From NCBI GenBank assembly GCA_026706735.1, contig JAPOYD010000012.1, positions 1 to 49,091 of the forward strand: a stretch of 49,091 nt of DNA. The letters are read 5' to 3'. The notes under the pieces are model-generated. The model searched no databases, had not been told where the DNA came from, and worked only from the letters and a program-made list of their open reading frames with translations. Source of the stretch: Nitrospinota bacterium. GTDB taxonomy: Bacteria > UBA8248. The translations under genes and the position numbers were made by a program. This document shows, piece after piece, positions 25,957 to 34,256 of this stretch (the stretch's first letter is position 1; every line of letters begins with the position of its first letter).

Positions 25957-28587
25957 TCAGGTCTTCACCGTTTCCGCCTCCATGAGTACGGCGAAGGTGA
26001 GCGCATCCGCCCCCTCGGGGTGATCGGCCTCCACGGTTTCTCCGGCTTCGAATTCTCCGGCGAGGAGCTTCTTGCCGAGCGGATTCAAGACGTAAGTCTG
26101 AATCGCCCGCTTGAGCGGCCGCGCCCCGTAAACGGGGTCGTAGCCGCGCTCGGCCAGGAAGCTCCTGGCGGCGTCCGTCAAGCGCAGCTTGATCTTCTGC
26201 GCTTCGAGGCGCTTTTCGAGTTCGCGCAACTGGATCTCCACGATCTCGCCGATTTGTTCTTTCGTGAGCGCACCGAAGACGATGATCTCATCCACCCGGT
26301 TCAGGAATTCGGGCCTGAAGGCCTTGCGAAGCTCCGCAAGCACCTCTTCGGACTCATCCGTCTCCTCCACGCTGCCCGTATTGAAACCGAGCCTGGTTCG
26401 CGCAAGCTCTGCGGTTCCCACGTTGCTCGTCATGATGATGACGGCGTTTCTGAAATCGACCGTGCGGCCGTGCCCGTCCGTGAGGCGCCCGTCATCGAGC
26501 AATTGCAGGAGCAGGTTGAAGGTCTCGGGGTGCGCCTTTTCAATCTCATCGAGCAAAAGCACGGAATAGGGCTTTCTCCGGACGGCCTCGGTGAGCTGGC
26601 CGCCTTCCTCGTAGCCGACGTATCCCGGCGGAGCGCCGATGAGCCTGGCCACGGCGTGTTTTTCCATGTATTCGCTCATGTCCACGCGAATCATCGCCGC
26701 CTCGTCGTCGAACAGGAACTCCGCGAGCGCGCGGGCGAGTTCGGTCTTGCCCACGCCGGTGGGACCCAGGAAGATAAAAGAGCCGACGGGCCGGTTCTCG
26801 TCCATGATGCCCGCGCGGGCGCGGCGCACGGCTTCGGCAAGGGCCTCCACCGCCCGGTCCTGGCCCACGACGCGCTTGTGGATGTTCGCCTCCATCTGCA
26901 GCAGCTTCTCCCGCTCCGTCTCGAGCAGCCGGCTCACGTTGATGCCCGTCCAGCGGCTCACGATGGCGGCCACGTCGTCTTCGGTGATCTCCTCTTTCAG
27001 CATCCGGCCATTGCTCTCTTTTTCGAGATGCGCCTCCGCTTCAGACATCTCTTTTTCGGCCGAGATGATCCCGCCGTAGCGAAGCTCGGCCGCCCGGCCC
27101 AGATCTCCCTCGCGCTCCGCGCGCTGGGCCTCGGCCTTGAGCTCCTCGATGCGTTCCTTGATTTCGCGCACGCGCGAGATGGCTTTCTTCTCATCCGCCC
27201 ACCGGTTCCGCTGCGCCCGGCTCTGCTCATCGAGAGAGGAGATGCGCTCGCGTATCTGCTTCAGACGCTCCCGGCCCTCCTCGTCAACTTCGGCCTCCAG
27301 GGCGCGCTCCTCGATTCGCAGCCGGAGAAGCTCTCGCTCCTGGCGATCGATTTCCTTGGGCAGGCTGTCGAGTTCCAAGCGCAGGCCGCTCGCGGCCTCA
27401 TCTATTAGGTCGATGGCCTTGTCCGGCAGATGGCGATCGCTGATGTAGCGATGCGAGAGAGCGACGGCGGCGACCAGGGCGTTGTCCAGGATGCGGACGC
27501 CGTGGTGAATCTCGTATTTTTCCTTGAGACCGCGCAGAATGGAAATGGCGTCTTCCGTGCTCGGCTCATCGACCATCACGGGCTGGAAGCGCCGCTCGAG
27601 CGCCGCGTCCTTCTCGATGTGTTTCCGGTATTCATCGAGCGTTGTGGCGCCCACGCAGTGAAGCTCTCCCCGGGCGAGCGCAGGCTTCAGGAGATTGGAG
27701 GCGTCCACCGCCCCCTCCGCGGCGCCCGCGCCCACGACGGTGTGAAGCTCGTCGATGAACAGGACGACCTCGCCGTCTGATTCGCTCACTTCCTTGAGCA
27801 CGGCCTTGAGCCTGTCTTCGAACTCGCCCCGGAACTTGGAGCCCGCAACGAGCGAGCCCATGTCGAGACTGAGCAGACGCTTGCCTTTGAGACCTTCCGG
27901 CACGTCGCCGTCCACGATGCGCCGGGCCAGACCCTCGACGATGGCGGTCTTGCCCACGCCGGGGTCTCCGATGAGCACCGGATTGTTCTTCGTCCGCCGG
28001 GAGAGCACCTGCATGACGCGCCTGATCTCCTCCTCGCGGCCCACGACGGGGTCGAGCTTGCCCGAGCGGGCCTGGCCGGTGAGGTCGACGGCGAAACGCT
28101 CGAGCGCCTGGTAGCGGCTCTCCGCGTTCTGATCTGTGATGCGCTGGCTCCCGCGAATATCCTTGAGCGCCGAGAGGACGGCCTCGCGGTCGAGTCCCCC
28201 TGCGCGCAGGATTTTCCTGACCTCAGCGTCGCCGTTCTCCAGCGCGGCCAGAAGCAGATGCTCGCCGCTCACGTAGTCATCCGCCATGGCCTTCGCTTCG
28301 CGCCCCGCCGCCTGGAAGAGCGTCGCCAACTCCTGGGTGACATACACGGGGCCGCCGTTTGCGGCGACTTTCGGAAGCTTCTCCAAGGAGGCTTCGAGTT
28401 CGCGGCTCAAGACGTGGACTTTCCGCCCCGCCTTCTCGATCAGGGGCGCAAGCACGCCTTCGGGCTGATCCAGAAGCGCCAGGAGAACGTGCGCGGGCAT
28501 GACGCCCTGGTGGCCTCTCGTCTGGGCCGACTCCTGGGCATGCTGGAGCGCTTCTTGCGTCTTGTGGGTGAACTGCTCAAAGTTCAT
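25957..28587 (-). CDS. clpB: ATP-dependent disaggregase ClpB (Hsp100)
   Basis: An 876-residue protein with the full ClpB architecture: the N-terminal substrate domain (1-150), AAA1 with Walker A GDPGVGKT and Walker [10 protein letters not shown], the long coiled-coil middle domain (about 400-530, rich in Glu and Arg) and AAA2 with Walker A GPTGVGKT and [13 protein letters not shown]. The middle domain separates ClpB from ClpA/ClpC. It extracts proteins from aggregates together with DnaK, DnaJ and GrpE, all encoded downstream on the same strand. Transcription probably starts from the near-consensus promoter at 28735-28763; the gene is separated from dnaK by 269 repeat-bearing bases. Confidence 0.98.
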   Translation of the reverse strand: MNFEQFTHKTQEALQHAQESAQTRGHQGVMPAHVLLALLDQPEGVLAPLIEKAGRKVHVLSRELEASLEKLPKVAANGGPVYVTQELATLFQAAGREAKAMADDYVSGEHLLLAALENGDAEVRKILRAGGLDREAVLSALKDIRGSQRITDQNAESRYQALERFAVDLTGQARSGKLDPVVGREEEIRRVMQVLSRRTKNNPVLIGDPGVGKTAIVEGLARRIVDGDVPEGLKGKRLLSLDMGSLVAGSKFRGEFEDRLKAVLKEVSESDGEVVLFIDELHTVVGAGAAEGAVDASNLLKPALARGELHCVGATTLDEYRKHIEKDAALERRFQPVMVDEPSTEDAISILRGLKEKYEIHHGVRILDNALVAAVALSHRYISDRHLPDKAIDLIDEAASGLRLELDSLPKEIDRQERELLRLRIEERALEAEVDEEGRERLKQIRERISSLDEQSRAQRNRWADEKKAISRVREIKERIEELKAEAQRAEREGDLGRAAELRYGGIISAEKEMSEAEAHLEKESNGRMLKEEITEDDVAAIVSRWTGINVSRLLETEREKLLQMEANIHKRVVGQDRAVEALAEAVRRARAGIMDENRPVGSFIFLGPTGVGKTELARALAEFLFDDEAAMIRVDMSEYMEKHAVARLIGAPPGYVGYEEGGQLTEAVRRKPYSVLLLDEIEKAHPETFNLLLQLLDDGRLTDGHGRTVDFRNAVIIMTSNVGTAELARTRLGFNTGSVEETDESEEVLAELRKAFRPEFLNRVDEIIVFGALTKEQIGEIVEIQLRELEKRLEAQKIKLRLTDAARSFLAERGYDPVYGARPLKRAIQTYVLNPLGKKLLAGEFEAGETVEADHPEGADALTFAVLMEAETVKT

Positions 28588-28734
28588 GAAAATGTGCTCC
28601 GGATTTTATGCGAAAATTCCCGTAAAATTAGATAAATTACGATAAATTTCCACTGATTTTCGATACATTTCCCGGCGCCTGAAACCTCGTCAATACCGGA
28701 AATCGGAGGCGGCCAAGGCTTGTGGCACAGGGAA

Positions 28735-28763
28735 AATATAATATCTTAGTCTTCTTCTGTCAA
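28735..28763 (-). promoter_or_regulatory. Near-consensus sigma70 promoter for clpB
   Basis: On the minus strand a perfect TTGACA (28758-28763), a 17-base spacer and TATATT (28735-28740). The leader to clpB would be about 140 bases. Confidence 0.75.
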
Positions 28764-28891
28764 GTTTTATATTTACAACATATATATATTTATAAATTCA
28801 CATACATGCACTTCCCTGCTCGCCCGAAAGCAAAAAGGTGCCTTCGTCCATGAACAAGCCTGTATTTCAAAGATATATGGGTCTCAAGCCT

Positions 28892-28919
28892 TTGCAAAAA
28901 GGAAAAAAAGGAGTATATT
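28892..28919 (+). promoter_or_regulatory. Candidate promoter for the A-type FeS carrier gene
   Basis: TTGCAA (28892-28897), a 16-base purine-rich spacer and TATATT (28914-28919) lie about 60 bases upstream of the start codon. Confidence 0.5.
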
Positions 28920-28980
28920 CAGGAAGTGGATATCACGATAAATTTCAATCGCCATCATCAAGGTCAAGGAGAAACAACAG

Positions 28981-29364
28981 ATGACGGATGGAACGGTCAC
29001 TTTATTCGATCAATCCCAAAAGAAACCCCAAGCCCTTGAAGGCATTACGGTTACGCCGCTCGCCAGCCAGAAGGTGAGCGAGATTCTCGAGGGCGAAGGC
29101 AAGACCGGCCACGGGCTCAGGCTGGCCGTCACCGCCGGCGGTTGCTCGGGTTACAACTATGGCCTGTACTTCGAGGAATCCGCGAATCCGGAGGATAAAG
29201 TGTTCCACGCCGAGGGGTTCGACGTGTTCGTGGACCCCCAGAGTTATCCCGTCATCGCCGGAACGGAAATCGACTTCGTCGACAGCCTCCAGGGCTCAGG
29301 CTTCAAGATCAACAACCCCAACGCCATGAACATGTGCGGCTGCGGGAAATCGTTCACTACGTGA
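28981..29364 (+). CDS. A-type iron-sulfur cluster carrier (HesB/IscA/ErpA family)
   Basis: A 127-residue protein with the three conserved cysteines of the family, one in GGCSGYNY and two in MCGCGKSF near the C-terminus. A-type carriers receive [2Fe-2S] or [4Fe-4S] clusters and pass them to target enzymes. AAGGAG nine bases before the ATG supports the start. It has its own promoter and a strong terminator directly downstream, so it is monocistronic. The radical SAM selenoprotein gene begins 72 bases later and could be a client, but that is inference from proximity. Which of the IscA, ErpA or SufA roles it fills cannot be decided. Confidence 0.92.
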   Translation: MTDGTVTLFDQSQKKPQALEGITVTPLASQKVSEILEGEGKTGHGLRLAVTAGGCSGYNYGLYFEESANPEDKVFHAEGFDVFVDPQSYPVIAGTEIDFVDSLQGSGFKINNPNAMNMCGCGKSFTT

Positions 29365-29381
29365 TAAAACAATGCCTTACG

Positions 29382-29414
29382 AGCCCCGGGCATCACGCGC
29401 CCGGGGCTTTTTTT
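29382..29414 (+). terminator. Rho-independent terminator
   Basis: AGCCCCGGG (29382-29390), a nine-base loop and CCCGGGGCT (29400-29408) pair perfectly, followed by seven T residues. It ends the A-type carrier transcript. Confidence 0.92.
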
Positions 29415-29436
29415 GTGACGAACGAGAGATTTCGCC

Positions 29437-30891
29437 TTGAACCCTCACGATAAGGCCTCCGAGTGGCGAGCGCCCGGCGCCGTCGTCCTCATCTCCTGCT
29501 ACGAGTTGGGTCACCAGCCCCTGGCCGTCGCCTCGCCCATGGCATTTTTGCGCGAAGCGGGTTTCCGGCCCTGGGCGATGGACATTGCGGCGGAGGATTT
29601 CTCGCCGGGGAAAATCGCAAATGCAAAATTCGTCGGCATCAGCGTACCGATGCACACGGCGCTCAGGCTCGGCGTGGAGGTGGCCGCGAAAGTACGCGAG
29701 ACGAACCCGGGGTGCCATATTTGTTTCTATGGCCTCTACGGCCTGCTCAACAAGGACTATCTTCTTGAAAACGGCGGGGATTCGGCCATCGGCGGGGAGT
29801 TCGAGTTGCCGCTCGCTCAGCTCATTCAAGGGCTGTCGCAATCAAACGGCTCCACCCAAGTTCCCGGAGCGGCCACGAGGGAACATACGTCCGGCCCGTA
29901 TCTCGAGAAAATCCCCCTGCTCAAACCTGAAAGAGAGGGACTGCCCAGGCTTCAGGCATACGCACACCTCGCAAGGGAGGGGACACACTATCCCGCAGGA
30001 GCCGTCGAGGCGAGCCGGGGCTGCAAGCACTTGTGCCTCCATTGCCCCATTCCGCCGGTCTACGAGGGCCGCTTCTTCATCGTGCCTCAAGAGAAGGTTC
30101 TAGAAGACATCGAAGATTTGGCGGCGCAAGACGCACGCCACATCACCTTTGCAGATCCGGATTTCCTGAACGGCCCCTCTCATGCGCTCCGAGTCGCCCG
30201 CGCCATGCACGAGAGGTTTCCCTCGCTCACCTTCGACTTCACGGCCAAGGTCGAGCACATCATCAAGCACGAGGAGCTTCTGCCGGAGTTCGCAAAATAC
30301 GGATGCGCGTTTTTCGTCACCGCAGTGGAATCTCTGAGCGACCTTGTTCTGCGTCATCTGGTTAAAGGTCATAACCGGGAAGACGTCTTCCGCGCCGTGA
30401 AAGCCGCCCGGGAGGCGAACATCTCCATTCGACCATCGCTGGTCGCGTTCACGCCGTGGGCGAGCGCGCAGGATTATTTCGATCTGCTGGATTTTATCGA
30501 AGAATACTCTTTAATCGACGAGGTCGACCCCATCCAGATGGCCATCCGCCTTCTGGTACCGCCGGGCTCCCATTTGCTCGAATCACCCCACATGACGAGA
30601 CATATCACCGAGCTCGATGCCGAGAATTTCATCTATCGCTGGGAGCATCCGGACGAAAGAATGGACAAACTGCACCAGGAGGCGCTCCTCCTCGCCGAAG
30701 ATGCGGCAGCGCGCCAGGAGGACGCCGCCGTGACTTTCGCGAGGATTCGCGAATTGGCGGCCGCTATTTTGGAGCGCCCCGATCAGGCAAGGCCAAAGGC
30801 CGCCTTCGCGCCCGATCGAATTCGCCCGCCTCGCTTGACCGAATCGTGGTTTTGCTGAGCGGAGCCCACCCAGGGCCAGTTGGCCCTCTAA
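29437..30891 (+). CDS. Radical SAM selenoprotein with Cys-Sec-Ala-Glu-Pro tail (CUAEP-tail family)
   Basis: A 484-residue protein when the in-frame UGA at 30856-30858 is read as selenocysteine (Sec474); it starts at a TTG and stops at TAA 30889-30891. Residues 14-135 resemble a B12-binding-type N-terminal domain. The radical SAM cluster motif is C196-x3-C200-x2-C203 (SRGCKHLCLHC), followed by a SAM-binding barrel. The end reads WFC-Sec-AEPTQGQLAL: exactly the tail after which the CUAEP/CCAEP-tail radical SAM family is named, in which relatives have either Sec or Cys. Conventional calling would stop at residue 473 and lose the tail. A hairpin with the geometry of a bacterial SECIS lies directly after the UGA. 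The reaction is unknown. Other genes here use TGG for Trp and TGA as a true stop, which excludes a changed genetic code. Confidence 0.9.
30859..30887 (+). promoter_or_regulatory. SECIS-like hairpin of the radical SAM selenoprotein
   Basis: Immediately after the UGA, a 13-base spacer leads to AGGGCC (30872-30877), loop AGTT and GGCCCT (30882-30887). The loop starts 19 bases after the UGA and has G in its second position, as in bacterial SECIS elements bound by SelB. The hairpin runs up to the TAA stop. Confidence 0.75.
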
Positions 30892-30906
30892 GTCACCGGT
30901 TACGAC

Positions 30907-31257
30907 TTATTTCAAAACCTGTGAATACGTTTCCTCGTCGAAACCGACGATGAGGGCGTTTCGATGTTTGATGACCGGCGCTCTGAGCGTACCCGAGCGG
31001 CCCATCAACAGCGCCAGAACGTCTTCACGCGCAGGGTTTTCTTCTTTGATATTCAGGTGAATGACCTTTCTGCCCTTGGTCGAATACACATCCGCCACGC
31101 CATCCAGAACCGAGTCGACGTTGCCCTCATCCACCACGTCTTTTTTGGAACTGGCCTGCTCGGATACCTCGATACCATTTTCCGCAAGAAACGCTTGCGT
31201 TTTGGTGCAGGTCTTTCAGCCGGAACGATGGTAGTACCAATCCACTGTCTTCGACAT
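30907..31257 (-). CDS. ArsC/Spx-like selenoprotein with Sec-x-x-Cys active site
   Basis: A 116-residue protein from the ATG at 31257 (AGGAG about 11 bases upstream) that contains an in-frame UGA at 31218-31216, read here as Sec14. The sequence around it, WYYHRSG-Sec-KTC-TKTQ, puts Sec14 and C17 in the redox position of the thioredoxin-like ArsC/Spx fold, where relatives have Cys-x-x-Cys. The C-terminal part, MGRSGTLRAPVIKHRNALIVGF (about 85-106), carries the R-x-P segment typical of ArsC-like proteins. Without recoding only a meaningless 76-residue fragment starting at GTG 31137 would be called. A SECIS-like hairpin follows the UGA. The function is likely thiol-disulfide or arsenate-type reduction, but the substrate is unknown. 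It is convergent with the radical SAM selenoprotein, 15 bases apart. Confidence 0.9.
31183..31215 (-). promoter_or_regulatory. SECIS-like hairpin of the ArsC-like selenoprotein
   Basis: On the minus strand, starting 17 bases after the UGA, CGCAAG (31199-31194), loop CGTTT and CTTGCG (31188-31183) form a perfect 6-bp stem. The loop begins 22 bases after the UGA and has G at its second position, matching the usual bacterial SECIS geometry. It lies inside the coding region, as expected. Confidence 0.78.
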
Positions 31258-31371
31258 GTCTCAGAATCTCCTCACGAAACGAAAAACCCTCTCGTTGAAA
31301 AACCTTGAAGGCGGCTAAGCGATTCGGGGGATGCCAGCCTTCAACTCACCCGTGATGAAGGCGCAATTGAT

Positions 31372-32085
31372 TCAAAGATTCATTACGGCGACGGCCCGTA
31401 CGGGAGAGCCCGTGCCATCGCGAATCTTGAGCGGGAGCCCCACATAGAGAAATTCCTTGCCCGCCACCGCTTCGATATTCGCGAGATTCTCCGTGTTGTG
31501 GCGCTGAAGTTCCCGGCAAAGCACGTGACAGGGGAACGTCAGCTCTATGGTGTTCACGCCGGCATCGATGCTGGGCGCATCCTGGCCGATGTTCACCACG
31601 CCGCATTCGCGATAGAGGAAGTTCGCGGCGTCATACCCCAAGCCCGGGTACGTGCTTAGATAATCATCCGTCGGATAAGTGCGCTTGAAATGCCCGCCCG
31701 TGAAGAGGAGCGTGCCGTCTTTTGGGGGCGTGAGTTCCGTTGACGAAAGTTCATCCTGCAAGAGTTGTAAGGATATCTCCTCCATCGGTTCCACCTTGCC
31801 CGTGAAATCCAGCGCAATCGCCCGGGTGATGAACCACTCGAGCGGCGCCTGATCGATGTTCGGCGCCGTTTCCCGCTCATCGATATGGCTGACCGAATCG
31901 GTGTGCGTCGGTCCGTGATCGCACATGTGGAGCATCATGGCTGCATACGTGATGTCCTTGGGTTTGATCGGCGCATTGGCCGCGTCTTCGTGCCGGGCGA
32001 CGTATTCGATTTCGGTAGCCGGATGCCCGGGAAACCTGGGCGCGCCGGTATAGATCTCCTGGCTCAGATCGATGATTTCGTACAT
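31372..32085 (-). CDS. Cyclase-family metal-dependent hydrolase (kynurenine formamidase-like)
   Basis: A 237-residue protein. The ATG at 32085 has GAGGAG at correct spacing; an ATG two codons upstream abuts that site. The metal motif H57-G-P-T-H61-T-D63-x3-H67 corresponds to the HxGTHxDxxxH signature of the cyclase/KynB family, whose members hydrolyse amides, lactones or cyclic intermediates. Start (MYEIIDLSQEIYTGAPRFPG) and length are typical. It lies downstream of the luciferase-like monooxygenase gene, separated by a terminator, and may act on products of that enzyme. The substrate is not known. Confidence 0.88.
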   Translation of the reverse strand: MYEIIDLSQEIYTGAPRFPGHPATEIEYVARHEDAANAPIKPKDITYAAMMLHMCDHGPTHTDSVSHIDERETAPNIDQAPLEWFITRAIALDFTGKVEPMEEISLQLLQDELSSTELTPPKDGTLLFTGGHFKRTYPTDDYLSTYPGLGYDAANFLYRECGVVNIGQDAPSIDAGVNTIELTFPCHVLCRELQRHNTENLANIEAVAGKEFLYVGLPLKIRDGTGSPVRAVAVMNL

Positions 32086-32110
32086 GCTCATCTCCTCAAA
32101 AACATTATGC

Positions 32111-32139
32111 AAAACCCCCGCATGCGGATGCGGGGGCTT
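32111..32139 (-). terminator. Hairpin terminator between the LLM oxidoreductase and cyclase genes
   Basis: On the minus strand CCCCCGCAT, a four-base loop and ATGCGGGGG form a perfect 9-bp stem, followed by TTTT. The short T-run suggests that some read-through into the cyclase gene could occur. Confidence 0.7.
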
Positions 32140-32154
32140 CATCGTTAACAAATA

Positions 32155-33399
32155 TCAGGCGACGCCACCGACCGTGACGCCGTTCGACACCGGACACTCC
32201 AGGTCGGGCCAGACTTTCGTCATGAACGTTTCCAACTCATAAATGACTTCTTCCTTGGGGCATTGCGCGTAGTGCCAAATCAGGGTGATGAACTCGGCAG
32301 GCACTTTTTCGTACGTTTCCTCCCATTCGCGCTTGAGCTTGTCCACCGGACCACCAAGGAAGATTCCGCTTTCCTTGATATTCTGGATCCAGTCGATGCT
32401 TTCCGTGTCGTCGGGGAACTGCGGGAAGAAGGGTACGTAGAAGTTCTGGTAGATATCCTGATCGTATTTCCTGAGCTTCTCGTCGTATTCTTCTTCGGTG
32501 TCCGTCACATGAATCCACCGGCAGACGCACTGCCGCTCGCCATGAGCGAAGTTGTGGCCCGCCTTAGCTGCCTCCTCAACGTAGAGGTGGGAGAATTCCT
32601 CCATCTTTTCCAGTTTTGTGAAATACACGGGCCGGAACCCGTGTCTCGCCGCGAATTTTATGGAATCCGGGCTCGCGCTCACGGCCTGGAACATGGGCGG
32701 ATAAGGCTCCTGGTAAGGTTTGGGAACAACGCTCACCTTTCTGACCCGATTGTCATCACCGATCTCGCCGATAGCGCCGGCGTCCCGGGCGCTTTTCCAG
32801 GCCGGATAATCGATGCCATCCTTATACGGGTATGGAATCTCATAATAATCACCCTTCACTTCCACCGAATCTTCCTGCCAGAATTTAAGCAACATCTCGA
32901 CGCGTTCTTCAAAGATGTCGCGGTTCTTCACGTCGTCGGCCCCACCGAGGGCGTCGGAGACAGTGGCCCGGGTGTCGCTGAACTGTCCCAGGACGTTCGA
33001 CCATCTGGACTGATACCCCCTTGCCAAGCCACAGAAGAACTTCCCCTTGGTGATGTGGTCGAGTATCGCCGTCTCCTCGGCCACGCGAATCGGATCCTGC
33101 GTCGCCATGACGTAACCCAGCGCGCCCACCCGCGCATTCTTGACATGATTCGCCCACCAAGCGTTGAGAACGCCCGGATTGGGACCTACCTCGTAACCCT
33201 CGGAGTGCAGATGGTGCTCAATGGTGCTGATACCCCAGACACCCATCTCGTCCGCGGCCTTTACGATGTCGACCCATTCATGAAGCACGTGATGGTACAA
33301 ATCCTTGTCCCTGGCCAAGGGCCTTTTCTGCTCGCGCTCCTCTCGGCTTTCCGTCGGCAGCATAGGATATAGCTGGATAATCACTTTGGGTTTTGCCAT
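32155..33399 (-). CDS. LLM-class flavin-dependent oxidoreductase (luciferase-like monooxygenase)
   Basis: A 414-residue protein. The ATG at 33399 has AAGGAG nine bases upstream and is preferred to a TTG at 33420. The bacterial luciferase-like TIM barrel is recognised from WVDIVKAADEMGVWGISTIEHHL (about 43-65), VMATQDPIRVAEETAILDHITKGKF (about 98-122), PPMFQAVSASPDSIKFAARHG (about 236-256) and the C-terminal ESGIFLGGPVDKL. Such enzymes use F420 or FMN, the latter supplied reduced by a partner; no reductase is encoded here. It lies between the MarR regulator (33 bases upstream) and the cyclase, suggesting oxidation and hydrolysis of one compound. Confidence 0.9.
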   Translation of the reverse strand: MAKPKVIIQLYPMLPTESREEREQKRPLARDKDLYHHVLHEWVDIVKAADEMGVWGISTIEHHLHSEGYEVGPNPGVLNAWWANHVKNARVGALGYVMATQDPIRVAEETAILDHITKGKFFCGLARGYQSRWSNVLGQFSDTRATVSDALGGADDVKNRDIFEERVEMLLKFWQEDSVEVKGDYYEIPYPYKDGIDYPAWKSARDAGAIGEIGDDNRVRKVSVVPKPYQEPYPPMFQAVSASPDSIKFAARHGFRPVYFTKLEKMEEFSHLYVEEAAKAGHNFAHGERQCVCRWIHVTDTEEEYDEKLRKYDQDIYQNFYVPFFPQFPDDTESIDWIQNIKESGIFLGGPVDKLKREWEETYEKVPAEFITLIWHYAQCPKEEVIYELETFMTKVWPDLECPVSNGVTVGGVA

Positions 33400-33432
33400 C
33401 GCCTTATTCTCCTTTCTCAACAGAGATTTTCT

Positions 33433-33975
33433 TCATCCTCGGGCGCCGGAGGCCAGCGCTTGTTTTGATAAATTCATTTTATTTTTCACTTTGTGGAGGA
33501 GTTTGGATAGCCTCTCTCTTTCATCGTCCTCCAAATCATTCATGAGGTCCGCTATGCGTGAGTAATAGTCCGGGAAAATAGCGTGTAGGCTCTCTTTTCC
33601 CTTGGGCGTCAGGCGCACGATGACTTTCCTCCTGTCACCATCGTGGCTGAAGCGCTCGATGAGTTCATCGCGCTGAAGTCCCTTCATCAACCCGGTCATC
33701 GTCGCGCGCGTCACGCCTGCCTGCCTGGCCAACTCCGACGGACTGAGACCCGAACCATTGTTTCTCATTTGGGAACGCAGCAGCAGCAATAAAACGATGA
33801 ATCTGCCCTGAGAAACGCCGTGATTGGCCAGATACGTTTCAAAGGCGGTAAGCATATCGCTGCCTACCTGCAAGAAAAGATAAAACAGCATGACGGAGGA
33901 TGTATCCAGAGAGGAATACTCCGGCACGAGTGGCCTGAAGTCTTCCTCGTTGGGCAGTTCTTTCATGTAGAACAT
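33433..33975 (-). CDS. MarR-family transcriptional regulator
   Basis: A 180-residue protein with the winged helix-turn-helix of MarR: LSPSELARQAGVTRATMTGLMKGLQRDELIERF (about 77-109) followed by the wing DGDRRKVIVRLTPKG. MarR proteins usually repress neighbouring genes and are released by aromatic or other small ligands. GGAG seven bases before the ATG at 33975 supports the start. It is the first gene of the MarR-LLM-cyclase run, expressed from a near-consensus promoter that overlaps a direct repeat, so autoregulation is plausible. The ligand is unknown. Confidence 0.9.
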   Translation of the reverse strand: MFYMKELPNEEDFRPLVPEYSSLDTSSVMLFYLFLQVGSDMLTAFETYLANHGVSQGRFIVLLLLLRSQMRNNGSGLSPSELARQAGVTRATMTGLMKGLQRDELIERFSHDGDRRKVIVRLTPKGKESLHAIFPDYYSRIADLMNDLEDDERERLSKLLHKVKNKMNLSKQALASGARG

Positions 33976-34000
33976 GGGTTCGCTCCGAGAATTAAATGCT

Positions 34001-34039
34001 ATGGGGCCTAATTATATGGAGCCTTACAATCCAAGTCAA
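34001..34039 (-). promoter_or_regulatory. Promoter of the MarR operon with overlapping direct repeat
   Basis: On the minus strand TTGACT (34034-34039), a 17-base spacer and a perfect TATAAT (34011-34016). On the plus strand the octamers ATGGGGCC (34001-34008) and ATGGAGCC (34016-34023) bracket the -10 box 15 bases apart and could be regulator contacts. Confidence 0.7.
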
Positions 34040-34110
34040 CCAGATCTTTCTCACGGATGTTTCTTGAGCATTGAACATGGCGCTGCTGGAAAAAACCACA
34101 ATTTCGGGTC

Positions 34111-34138
34111 TTGAAACATTCATCAAATGGGATATATT
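34111..34138 (+). promoter_or_regulatory. Candidate promoter for the BAX-inhibitor-1 gene
   Basis: TTGAAA (34111-34116), a 16-base spacer and TATATT (34133-34138), each five of six to consensus, lie about 120 bases upstream of the gene and diverge from the MarR promoter. Confidence 0.55.
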
Positions 34139-34256
34139 AGCGGTTGTATGGTGATATCCTTGAGTTTGGAGGATATGAATGCATCGGTTCGTGAAAAAAC
34201 TTTGGCCGCTTCGCCTAAGATACCAAATGATTGGATAATCCAGGAGGATTTCTGAA

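Larger units (their letters stand above)
28588..28980. other. AT-rich divergent promoter region
   Basis: This gap is conspicuously AT-rich compared with its surroundings (for example ACATATATATATTTATAAA near 28779). It contains one promoter for clpB on the minus strand and one for the A-type FeS carrier gene on the plus strand. No HspR-type or CIRCE-type inverted repeat was seen. Confidence 0.7.

Noticed and set aside
30907-31137. A 76-residue frame starting at GTG 31137
   Set aside because: It is the truncated 3' part of the ArsC-like selenoprotein. It lacks the redox motif and a good start, and the frame extends upstream through a single UGA to a well-placed ATG.
30856-31218. UGA as a general sense codon (Trp or Gly code change)
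   Set aside because: Many genes in the window end with UGA, including ATGA overlaps at 12944, 42970 and 48797, and Trp is encoded by TGG throughout. Only the two UGAs followed by SECIS-like hairpins are recoded.
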